39,420 bases of DNA from Coriobacteriales bacterium (GTDB lineage Bacteria > Actinomycetota > Coriobacteriia > Coriobacteriales > Atopobiaceae), in NCBI GenBank assembly GCA_030529625.1, contig JAUMWN010000016.1, positions 1-39,420 on the forward strand. Direction: 5' to 3'. The notes below the pieces were generated by a model. That model did not search any database. It saw nothing but the letters and a program-made list of their open reading frames with translations, and had not been told where the DNA came from. The translations under genes were made by a program, and so were the position numbers. Positions 23,447-31,436 of the stretch are shown here, piece by piece (the first letter of the stretch is position 1; every line of letters begins with the position of its first letter).

Positions 23447-24021
23447 TGTCGTACCTGCTGCTCGAGCGTCGCGCGCAGCAACGTGGAATCAATCGCGCCA
23501 GGCTCGGCCGAGAGGATCTGGCCGTCTGCGGCTACAACCACGGTCGTAGGCAGAGAATGTGCGCCAAACGCGGCACAGGCCTCTCGATCGATGTCGTAAT
23601 ACACGGGCAGGTCCGCGTACCCGTTCTCCTCCAGCCACTTCTCGGTCGTCTGCACCCGCTCCCGGGAACCATCCACACAGTCCACGAACGCAAACGCCAC
23701 CCGATCCCCATACTCCTCCACAATCTGCGCGAAGTCGGGCATCTCGCGAACGCAATAGGGACACCACGTCGCCCAAAAGTTGATTACCATCGGCCGTCCG
23801 TTGGCAATCTGGGTAAGGGTGGTCGCCTCGTCGTTCTTGTCATACACCGTCGCGTCGTAGTCGGCAAGCCGTGCGACCTCCTGTGTCGCAGTCGTCGTTT
23901 GGGGATTGTCCTGGGTCAGTCGACGCGCAGGGGCCAGCGCCTGGTAGCCCACCACCGCCGCAACCAGCACCACCGCAAGAACGACGCCCGCGATAAGCGC
24001 ACCACGCGCACTCTTCTTCAT
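23443..24021 (-). CDS. TlpA/ResA-like membrane thioredoxin
   Basis: A 192-residue protein with an N-terminal membrane anchor (GALIAGVVLAVVLVAAVVGY) and an extracytoplasmic thioredoxin-fold domain with active site WATWCPYC (Cys87, Cys90) and cis-Pro loop SLPTTVVV. It should reduce disulfides outside the membrane, fed by CcdA, whose gene overlaps it by 4 bases. ATG 24021 is chosen for GAGGTGG upstream and for giving a normal anchor; the frame to 24246 lacks a signal. Confidence 0.93.
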   Translation of the reverse strand: MKKSARGALIAGVVLAVVLVAAVVGYQALAPARRLTQDNPQTTTATQEVARLADYDATVYDKNDEATTLTQIANGRPMVINFWATWCPYCVREMPDFAQIVEEYGDRVAFAFVDCVDGSRERVQTTEKWLEENGYADLPVYYDIDREACAAFGAHSLPTTVVVAADGQILSAEPGAIDSTLLRATLEQQVRQ

Positions 24022-24134
24022 ACCCCACCTCATGCGTCTGTCGTTTGCGACCCCCAAGAACTCCCGGGCGCCGTTTGCCTGTGCGTTTGGGAAGCGGTAC
24101 CCTTTGCCCGCCTCCCCTGTTAGCTGCGTACCCA

Positions 24135-24140
24135 TATAAT
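24135..24140 (+). promoter_or_regulatory. -10 box of the rRNA methyltransferase gene
   Basis: A perfect TATAAT 32 bases before the ATG at 24173. It is divergent from the thioredoxin gene. No clear -35 box at 16-18 bases. Confidence 0.45.
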
Positions 24141-24172
24141 GGCAGTTGAACCTATGGAACGGACATCCCCAC

Positions 24173-26377
24173 ATGGCCCACACGAACAACACGGATTTGG
24201 AGCTCTTTGCCCGCTGCGCCAGCGGGTTCGAGCAGACGCTTGCCACAGAGCTTAAGCAGCTGCATGCCAGACGCGTGCGACCGCTGCGCGGAGGCGTTGC
24301 CTTCTTTGGCTCGCTTGCCCATGCCTACAGCGCCTGCCTGTGGTGCCGGGTGGCCACCCGCATACAGCTCGTGCTCGCACGCGTGCCGGCCTCAAACGCG
24401 CAGGCCTTGTACGACGGCGTCGCCAGCGTTTGCTGGGAGGACCACATCGGCCGTGGCGCGACCATCTTTGTGGATGCCCACGGGCAAAACGACCAGCTGC
24501 GCAACACCAAGTTCACGGCGCTCAAGGTTAAGGACGCGCTGTGCGACAGGCTCCGAGACAAGCGTGGCTCCCGACCCGACGTGGACACGGTACAGCCCGA
24601 CGTCTCCATCAACGTGGCGCTTCACCAGCAAAAGGCCACGCTGTACCTCAACCTCTCGGGCCCGTCGCTACATAGGCGCGGCTATCGACAGGACGGCGTT
24701 TCGACCGAGGCACCCCTTAAGGAGACGCTCGCGGCAGGCCTGCTCTTGGCTGCGGGCTGGCCCGAGGTCGCGCGGGAGGGCGGGGTGCTGGTCGACCCCA
24801 TGTGCGGTTCGGGCACGCTCGCCATAGAGGCCGCGCTCATGCTCCAGAATCGCGCGCCCGGGCTGTTACGCACGCACTGGGGATTCCAGGGTTGGAGGCA
24901 GCACGACGAAAAGCTATGGCACACGATCGTGGAGCAGGCAAGGTCGACGCAGCATGAGACCGATACGGCACCGCGAATCCTTGCAGGTGACATCAACCCG
25001 CAGGCGCTCGCCATCGCACGGGACAACGCCGAGCGGGCCCAGGTCCTGCCTGCGATACGGTTCTATAAGGGAGACGTGGCCCGGCTTGGACGCTACCTCA
25101 AGCGCCTGCACGGCTACCAGGACAGCGGCGGCCTGCTGGTTGCCAACCCTCCCTATGGCCAGCGACTGCTCAGTGGCCAAGAGCTTCCGAGTGTGTACGA
25201 GGCCCTGTCCACCGGCATCCAGGCGATTCCCGCAGGCTGGGACGTGGCGCTCATCACGCCCGACGCTGGGGTTGACTCGTCACTTGGACGCACACCACAT
25301 GCCACCATCGCGTGCCACAACGGACCCATTAACACGTGGATTCGCCTGTACCACACCGATGAGCCACGCCTGGAGCAGCACGTCACGTCACTTGCGGGTC
25401 TCAACTGCCACGTGCCCATTGCTGAGCCCAACAGCGCGCAGTTCGCATCACGCTTGCGCAAGGTCGCGCGGGAGCGCTCCAAGTGGGCGCGGCGAGAGCA
25501 GGTGGACTGCTATAGGGTCTACGACGCCGACCTGCCGGAGTTTGCGTTCTCCGTCGACCTGTTCGTCTCACCAAAGGGCGAGGGCAGCAAGCGGTATGTG
25601 CGCCTTGCCGAACACAGGCGCCCCAAATCGGTGGACCCACAGCGGGCCGCACGACGCCTGGCCGACGCGGCGTCCATCGCGTGCGCCACGCTCGACGTCC
25701 CGCGCACGCACGTGTGCGCCGTCGGGTGGGACGAGGAGCCAGAGCCCTTCCCCATCGTGGTGGCCGAGGGTCCCTACTCGTTCGCGATCGACCTAACAAG
25801 GCCAGACGCACGGCTTGCCCTCTCGCAACGCCGCATGCGCGACCTTGCTGCCACGCTGGCACGCGACAAGCGCGTGGCGTGCCTGTTTGCCACGGGAACC
25901 TCGGCCCTCGTGCACGCCGCGGAAGGCGCCCGCGACACGCTGCTGGTGGACGCCTCACGCGCTCAGCTCGATGCCGCCCAGGCAACCATGCGCGACAACG
26001 GCTTTGGCGGCAGGCGGCACCGCACGGTTTGCCAAGACGTGCGGACGTGGCTGGAACAGGAGACGAGGGCACGCCACACCTACGACGTGGTGCTGTGCAA
26101 CGCGCCTTCCTGGCTTCCCGCCAAAGACGCCGGCAAGCGCGACTGGGATCTGCGCGATGAGCACGTTGGGCTTCTTCGCAGCGTGGCGGATCTGCTCGCA
26201 AGCGGTGGAACCCTGCTGTTCTCGTGTCCGGACGCCAACTTCCAGCCAGACCTCTCCCGCATCGCAGCCGCCGGCCTCAATGTGGAGGACGCAAGCCGTC
26301 GCATGGTTCCCCACGACTTTGAGCGCACGCGCGTCTCGCCCTGCTGTCTGCTTGTGCACAAGGACGATCCTGCCTGA
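24173..26377 (+). CDS. rlmL: 23S rRNA methyltransferase, RlmKL-type fusion
   Basis: A 734-residue fusion like E. coli RlmKL. The N-terminus has a THUMP-like RNA-binding region (~50-155) and an RlmL methyltransferase with DPMCGSGTLAIEAA (SAM site) and VANPPYGQRL (NPPY catalytic motif), which makes m2G2445 in E. coli numbering. The C-terminal half (~from 440) matches RlmK, which makes m7G2069, with YVRLAEHRRPKSVDPQRAA as linker. That half looks diverged: motif I reads LFATGTSALVHAAEGA and motif IV reads CNAPSWLP where RlmK normally has DPPTFSN. ATG 24173 is preferred over an upstream TTG because it follows the promoter and a GGA-rich leader. Confidence 0.85.
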   Translation: MAHTNNTDLELFARCASGFEQTLATELKQLHARRVRPLRGGVAFFGSLAHAYSACLWCRVATRIQLVLARVPASNAQALYDGVASVCWEDHIGRGATIFVDAHGQNDQLRNTKFTALKVKDALCDRLRDKRGSRPDVDTVQPDVSINVALHQQKATLYLNLSGPSLHRRGYRQDGVSTEAPLKETLAAGLLLAAGWPEVAREGGVLVDPMCGSGTLAIEAALMLQNRAPGLLRTHWGFQGWRQHDEKLWHTIVEQARSTQHETDTAPRILAGDINPQALAIARDNAERAQVLPAIRFYKGDVARLGRYLKRLHGYQDSGGLLVANPPYGQRLLSGQELPSVYEALSTGIQAIPAGWDVALITPDAGVDSSLGRTPHATIACHNGPINTWIRLYHTDEPRLEQHVTSLAGLNCHVPIAEPNSAQFASRLRKVARERSKWARREQVDCYRVYDADLPEFAFSVDLFVSPKGEGSKRYVRLAEHRRPKSVDPQRAARRLADAASIACATLDVPRTHVCAVGWDEEPEPFPIVVAEGPYSFAIDLTRPDARLALSQRRMRDLAATLARDKRVACLFATGTSALVHAAEGARDTLLVDASRAQLDAAQATMRDNGFGGRRHRTVCQDVRTWLEQETRARHTYDVVLCNAPSWLPAKDAGKRDWDLRDEHVGLLRSVADLLASGGTLLFSCPDANFQPDLSRIAAAGLNVEDASRRMVPHDFERTRVSPCCLLVHKDDPA

Positions 26378-26396
26378 GCATCCGATTGGAGCCCCC

Positions 26397-27371
26397 ATGG
26401 ACCACACGCTACACATCCTGGTAACCGTTCCTTTTAAAGAGCATCACATGCGGCGCCTGCGCGAGGCCGCCGGACGCGACGCCGTGGTGCGCCAGACGAA
26501 CGCCGCGGCAGGCAGCGACCGCATGCGCGAATTGCTACGCGAGGCGGATGTCGTTATTGGCGAGCCCGCACCGGCACTGCTCGCGGAAGGCACCCCCGTA
26601 CGCTGGGTCCAGATGACCTGGGCTGGCACCGACCTCTACACACGCGGAGACGTGCCCTTCCCCGAAGGCGTTCGCCTTACCAACGTGGCCGGTACGGCCT
26701 ACGGCCACATCATCTCGCAGTACGTGGTGGGACAGGTACTCGCCATTGCCCAGAACTTCCCCGCATACGTGCGACTGCAGGAGCGCAGGCGCTGGCAGGG
26801 CGTGGGTCCCGTGATGTCGCTGGAGGACGCGCAGGTGCTCATCCTGGGCGCTGGTGACATTGGCACCTGCACGGCACGACGGCTCCAGGGCTTTGGCGTT
26901 CGCTGCGTGGGCGTGTGCCGCGACACAAGCGTTCCCCGCCCCCACTTCCACGAGCTCGTCACCTTGGACGAGGCCGAGGAGTACCTGGCCTCCTCACACG
27001 TGGTGGTCAACTGCCTGCCCAATGTGGACCAAACCGTGCGCTGGCTCGACGAGCGCAGGCTGCGCGCCATGAGGCCCGGGTCCATCCTGGTAAACGTGGG
27101 CCGCGGCAACTTCGTGGACTGCGACGCGCTTGCGCGCGTGCTTGCCGAGGGCCATTTGCGCGGGGCGGCGCTTGACGTGACCGAGCCCGAGCCGCTGCCC
27201 GCAGACCACCCGCTCTGGGGCGAGCCGCGCTGCGTTATTACCCCGCACCAGGCGGGCGGGGCCTTTGGCAAGAGCGAGGGAACCGAGGAGCACATCTGCA
27301 ACGTGTGTTGCGAGAACCTGCGCCGCTTCGTGGCAGGAGAGCCGCTTACCCACGTCGTGCATGTCCGATAG
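26397..27371 (+). CDS. D-2-hydroxyacid dehydrogenase
   Basis: A 324-residue NAD(P)-dependent oxidoreductase of the D-isomer 2-hydroxyacid family. The Rossmann motif is LGAGDIGTCTARRL; VNVGRGNFVDCDAL holds the substrate Arg context, DVTEPEPLPADHPLW and TPHQAGG (catalytic His) complete the signature. The substrate cannot be read; glyoxylate/hydroxypyruvate-reductase-like proteins of this length are close. ATG 26397 follows GGAG, 19 bases after the methyltransferase stop. The stop at 27369-27371 lies on the edge of a half palindrome. Confidence 0.92.
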   Translation: MDHTLHILVTVPFKEHHMRRLREAAGRDAVVRQTNAAAGSDRMRELLREADVVIGEPAPALLAEGTPVRWVQMTWAGTDLYTRGDVPFPEGVRLTNVAGTAYGHIISQYVVGQVLAIAQNFPAYVRLQERRRWQGVGPVMSLEDAQVLILGAGDIGTCTARRLQGFGVRCVGVCRDTSVPRPHFHELVTLDEAEEYLASSHVVVNCLPNVDQTVRWLDERRLRAMRPGSILVNVGRGNFVDCDALARVLAEGHLRGAALDVTEPEPLPADHPLWGEPRCVITPHQAGGAFGKSEGTEEHICNVCCENLRRFVAGEPLTHVVHVR

Positions 27372-27392
27372 GGAAGAGGTACCTCTGGGACA
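27371..27392. repeat. half copy of the GGGAAGAGGTACC element
   Basis: 22 bases match 6091-6112 with one change. Only one arm is present, directly at the end of the dehydrogenase gene. Confidence 0.6.
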
Positions 27393-27410
27393 CTGGGTAG
27401 GGCGTAAATC

Positions 27411-27481
27411 AGCCCAAAGGGGACCGTCCCCCCGCGTCCGGTCAAAGGGACCGGACGCGGGGGGACGGTCCCCTTTGGGCT
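27411..27481. repeat. 33-bp perfect inverted repeat, 5-base loop
   Basis: Arms 27411-27443 and 27449-27481 are perfect; the loop is AAAGG. The arms contain AGCCCAAAGGGGACCGTCCCC, a variant core with CCG in place of CAG, and GCGTCCGG. It lies between the dehydrogenase and the ABC exporter. Confidence 0.9.
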
Positions 27482-27545
27482 GCCCAGTTTGACACGACCT
27501 GCCGTGCCAGAATATAACTGATACAAACAACTGGAAGGGGAGGCG

Positions 27546-29420
27546 TTGGACATCATCAAGAAGCTGCTCGGGCAGCTGGGAGAGTACCGCAAGCCTGCCA
27601 TCATCGCACCGCTGTGCACGATGGTGGCCGTGGGCATGGAGGTACTTATCCCCTACATCATGGCCCTGCTCATCGACCGCGGCATCGCCAAGGCCGACAT
27701 GGGGCAGGTGTGGCTGTGGGGAGGCCTCATGCTGGTGTGCGCCGTCATCGCCCTGGTCATCGACTCGGCTGCGGCGGTGTTTGGCTCGCGCGCCTCCACG
27801 GGTCTGGCGTCCAACCTGCGTGACGCCCTGTTCGAGAAGGTGCAAACGTTTAGCTTCTCCAATATCGACAAGTTCAGCACGGCTGGTCTGGTAACGCGCA
27901 TGACCACCGATGTGACCAACGTACAGAACGCGTTCAACATGTCGCTGATCATCGCCACGCGCGCACCCATCTCGCTGGTCGCCTCGCTCATTATGAGCAT
28001 CATCATTAGCCCGGGTCTCTCGGGAATCTTCCTCGTGGCCATAGCGCTGCTTTCGGTGGCGCTCATCGCCATCATGCTCAAGGCCATGCCGCTGTTTGGC
28101 CGCGTGTTCGAGCGCTACGACAACCTCAACGCCAGCGTGCAAGAAAACGTCACGGCAATACGCGTGGTAAAGGCCTTCGTACGCGAGGAGCACGAGGACC
28201 AGAAGTTCACCCACGCCGCAAACGAGGTGCACGACCTGTTCGTGAGGGCCGAGGGTCTTATCGCCTTCAACAACCCGGTAATGGGCGTCGCCATCTATGG
28301 GTGCATCATCGCGCTGTCGTGGTTTGGCACGCACTTTATCCTAGCGGGCCAGATCTCCACCGGCCAGCTCACGAGCCTGTTGGGCTACGTGTTCAACGTG
28401 CTCATTAGCCTCATGATGCTCACCATGATCTTTGTGATGGTGTCCATGAGCGCCGCCAGCGGCAAGCGCATCGTGGAGGTGTTGGAAGAGGAGCCCGACA
28501 TCGTGAGTCCCCAGGACGCCCTCACCGAGGTGCGCGACGGCTCCATCGACTTTGCGGCCGTCAACTTTAGCTACCGCTCGGGCAACGGCGAGGAGACCCT
28601 GGCCGGTATCGACCTGCACATAGACTCGGGCGAGACCATTGGCATCCTGGGCGGAACCGGCTCGGGCAAGTCCACGTTCGTCTCGCTCATCAGCCGCCTG
28701 TACGACGTGGACTCCGGATGCGTGCGCGTGGGCGGCCAGGACGTGCGCGACTACGACACCGAGGTCCTGCGCGACGCCGTGGCCGTGGTGCTGCAGCAAA
28801 ACACACTCTTCTCGGGCACCATCCTGGACAACCTGCGCTGGGGCAATCCCGACGCCACGCTCGAGGAGTGCCAGGAGGCCTGCGCGGCGGCGTGCGCCGA
28901 CGAGTTCGTGGACCGCTTCCCCGATGGCTACGACACCATGATCGAGCAGGGCGGCACCAACGTGAGCGGCGGTCAGCGCCAGCGCCTGTGCATCGCACGT
29001 GCCCTGCTCAAGCGACCCCACGTGCTCATCTTGGACGACTCCACGAGCGCTGTGGACACCGCCACCGACGCGTCCATCCAGCGCGCCTTTGCCGAGAAGA
29101 TCCCCAACACCACCAAGCTCATCATCAGCCAGCGCGTGAGCAGCTTTGCCTCTTGCGACCGCATCCTGGTACTCGACGCCGGACACGTGGCCGCCTTCGC
29201 TCCCGAGGAGCGGCTCCTCAAGACCTGCAACCTTTATCGCGACGTGTACGAGACGCAAAACAAGCAGGGCAGCGAGGCCGACTTCGACAAACTGGAGGGC
29301 ATCGAGGGAGTGACCTACGACCCACTGTCGCAGCGCTTTGACCCCGCGTTCTCCACCGAGCTTCCCTTTGAGGTCAATCCCGCCGTAGAGGTCGAGCTCG
29401 CACGAAAGGCAGGTGAGTAG
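27546..29420 (+). CDS. ABC exporter half, degenerate ATP site
   Basis: A 624-residue half-transporter: six membrane segments (first ~1-320) and an ATPase. Walker A GGTGSGKST (369-377), signature VSGGQ, Walker B VLILDDSTSA: Asp498 replaces the catalytic Glu, and the H-loop His is Gln529 (SQRVSS). Such a site hydrolyses poorly; this is the TM287/BmrC pattern of heterodimeric exporters, with the next gene giving the active site. The start is TTG with AAGGGG 5 bases before. The substrate is unknown; drugs or lipids are typical. Confidence 0.92.
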   Translation: MDIIKKLLGQLGEYRKPAIIAPLCTMVAVGMEVLIPYIMALLIDRGIAKADMGQVWLWGGLMLVCAVIALVIDSAAAVFGSRASTGLASNLRDALFEKVQTFSFSNIDKFSTAGLVTRMTTDVTNVQNAFNMSLIIATRAPISLVASLIMSIIISPGLSGIFLVAIALLSVALIAIMLKAMPLFGRVFERYDNLNASVQENVTAIRVVKAFVREEHEDQKFTHAANEVHDLFVRAEGLIAFNNPVMGVAIYGCIIALSWFGTHFILAGQISTGQLTSLLGYVFNVLISLMMLTMIFVMVSMSAASGKRIVEVLEEEPDIVSPQDALTEVRDGSIDFAAVNFSYRSGNGEETLAGIDLHIDSGETIGILGGTGSGKSTFVSLISRLYDVDSGCVRVGGQDVRDYDTEVLRDAVAVVLQQNTLFSGTILDNLRWGNPDATLEECQEACAAACADEFVDRFPDGYDTMIEQGGTNVSGGQRQRLCIARALLKRPHVLILDDSTSAVDTATDASIQRAFAEKIPNTTKLIISQRVSSFASCDRILVLDAGHVAAFAPEERLLKTCNLYRDVYETQNKQGSEADFDKLEGIEGVTYDPLSQRFDPAFSTELPFEVNPAVEVELARKAGE

Positions 29421-29421
29421 C

Positions 29422-31308
29422 ATGGCACACGGCAAGAAGGACGACAAGCAAAACACCCTTAAGTCGGTAGGCGCCGTGTTCGCGTTTATGCTCAAGCGTT
29501 ACAAGTTCCTGTTTGCGCTGGTAATCGTGGGCGTCCTTTTGTCCTCGTGGGCAATGGTCCAGTCCACGCTGTTTACCCGCTCGCTCATAGACGACTACAT
29601 CACCCCCATGCTCACGCAGGACAACCCCGACTTCGGCCCGCTTGGCGCCGCCATCGGCAGGCTGGCGCTGGTGGCCGCAGTGGGCGTGTGCTCCATGTAC
29701 CTGTACAACCGCCTCATGGTAACCATTAGCCAGGGAACCCTGCGCGACCTGCGCGTTGAGGTGTTCCAGCACATGGAGTCGCTTCCCATCAAGTACTTCG
29801 ACACGCACGCGCACGGCGACATCATGAGCATCTACACCAACGACATCGACGCACTGCGCCAGCTCATGAGCCAAACGATTCCCAATTTCATCAACTCTTG
29901 CACCACCATCATCATGGTGCTCATCTCCATGATCGCGCTTTCCATCCCACTCACGCTCGTCACGCTTGCCATGGTGGGCGTCATGCTCTTTGCGTCCGGG
30001 CGCATTGGCACGACGTCGGCCAAGCACTTTGGTGACCAGCAAAAGCACCTGGGCAGCGTGAACGGCTTTATTGAGGAGACCATTTCGGGCGAGAAGGTCG
30101 TTAAGGTCTTCTGCCATGAGGAGCGCTCCATCAAGGAGTTCCACAAGCGCAACCACGCGCTGCGCGACTCCGCCATGCGCGCCAACACGCTGGCGGGCAT
30201 CCTCATGCCCGTGGTGTTTGCCCTGGGCGAGATAAGCTACGTGCTGTGCGCCATCGTGGGTTCCTACGTCGCCGTGTCCATGGGTCTGCTGTCGCTGGGC
30301 ACGCTGGTGAGCTTCCTCTCGCTCAACCAATCGTTTACCGAGCCCATCACGCGCATCTCCCAGCAGCTCTCCGCCATCACGCAGGCGGGAGCGGGTGCCG
30401 CGCGCGTGCTGGCGCTTTTGGCGGAGGAGCCCGAGGCCGACGAGGGCTACGTGGAGCTGGTGCGCGCACGCCTTACCGAGGACGGCAAGATAGAGGAGAC
30501 GAGCGAGCACACCGGTCACTGGGCGTGGCGTCACCCGCACAAGGCCGAGGGCACGGTTACATACATGCCGCTCATGGGCGAGCTCGTAATGGACGGGGTG
30601 GACTTTGGCTACGTGCCCGAGAAGCAGATCCTGCACGACATACGCCTGTTTGCGCTACCAGGCCAAAAGATCGCCTTCGTGGGCGCCACAGGTGCGGGAA
30701 AGACCACCATCACCAACCTCATCAACCGCTTTTACGACATCGACGACGGCAAGCTGCGCTACGACGGCATCAACGTGACCAAGATACGGAAGCTCGACCT
30801 GCGTCGCTCGCTGGGCATGGTGCTGCAGGACCCGCACCTGTTTACCGGCACAGTTATGGACAACATCCGATACGGGCGGCTCGACGCCACCGACGAGCAG
30901 TGCATAGCGGCCGCTAAGTTGGTCTCGGCCGACGACTTTATTCGTCGCCTGCCCGACGGCTACAACACGCAGATAACCGGTGACGGTGGCAACCTCTCCG
31001 CCGGCCAGCGGCAGCTGCTCACCATCGCACGCGCCGCCGTGGCCGACCCTCCCGCACTTATCCTGGACGAGGCGACCTCCAGCATCGACACGCACACCGA
31101 GCAGCTGGTGCAGGCTGGCATGAACGCGCTGATGAAGGACCGCACCACTTTTGTGATCGCACACCGCCTGTCCACCGTGCGCGATGCCGACTGCATTATG
31201 GTTATGGAGCAGGGTCGCATCATCGAGCGCGGCACACACGACGAGTTGATTGCCGCGCGCGGCAAGTACTACGAGCTCTACACCGGCAACCAGATCGAGG
31301 CCGAGTAA
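29422..31308 (+). CDS. ABC exporter half, consensus ATP site
   Basis: A 628-residue partner of the previous gene, starting one base after its stop. ATG 29422 follows AGGTGA. It has six membrane segments, a ~40-residue insert before the ATPase (near DGKIEETSEHTG), Walker A GATGAGKTT (421-429), signature LSAGQ, Walker B LILDEATSSID (Glu550) and H-loop His581 in IAHRLST. The site is complete, unlike its partner, so this pair should work as an asymmetric exporter (BmrCD/LmrCD type). Confidence 0.93.
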   Translation: MAHGKKDDKQNTLKSVGAVFAFMLKRYKFLFALVIVGVLLSSWAMVQSTLFTRSLIDDYITPMLTQDNPDFGPLGAAIGRLALVAAVGVCSMYLYNRLMVTISQGTLRDLRVEVFQHMESLPIKYFDTHAHGDIMSIYTNDIDALRQLMSQTIPNFINSCTTIIMVLISMIALSIPLTLVTLAMVGVMLFASGRIGTTSAKHFGDQQKHLGSVNGFIEETISGEKVVKVFCHEERSIKEFHKRNHALRDSAMRANTLAGILMPVVFALGEISYVLCAIVGSYVAVSMGLLSLGTLVSFLSLNQSFTEPITRISQQLSAITQAGAGAARVLALLAEEPEADEGYVELVRARLTEDGKIEETSEHTGHWAWRHPHKAEGTVTYMPLMGELVMDGVDFGYVPEKQILHDIRLFALPGQKIAFVGATGAGKTTITNLINRFYDIDDGKLRYDGINVTKIRKLDLRRSLGMVLQDPHLFTGTVMDNIRYGRLDATDEQCIAAAKLVSADDFIRRLPDGYNTQITGDGGNLSAGQRQLLTIARAAVADPPALILDEATSSIDTHTEQLVQAGMNALMKDRTTFVIAHRLSTVRDADCIMVMEQGRIIERGTHDELIAARGKYYELYTGNQIEAE

Positions 31309-31315
31309 CGTCGAT

Positions 31316-31436
31316 CGCGTGTAGGCTGCACAGAGGGGACAGTCCCACGAGTACAGGCCGCGACAAGCTGTACTCGTGGGACCGTCTTGTTCGGCCTGTA
31401 CTCTAGGGACAGTCCCCTCTGTGCAGCCTACACGCG
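31316..31436. repeat. imperfect long inverted repeat, GGCTGCACAGAGGGGACAGT family
   Basis: CGCGTGTAGGCTGCACAGAG (left) pairs with a right arm ending CAGCCTACACGCG; the inner part has GAGTACAGGCCG pairing with CGGCCTGTACTC. It is the second copy of the 13198-13302 family. The minus-strand GTPase stop (31428-31430) is inside the right arm. Confidence 0.8.
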
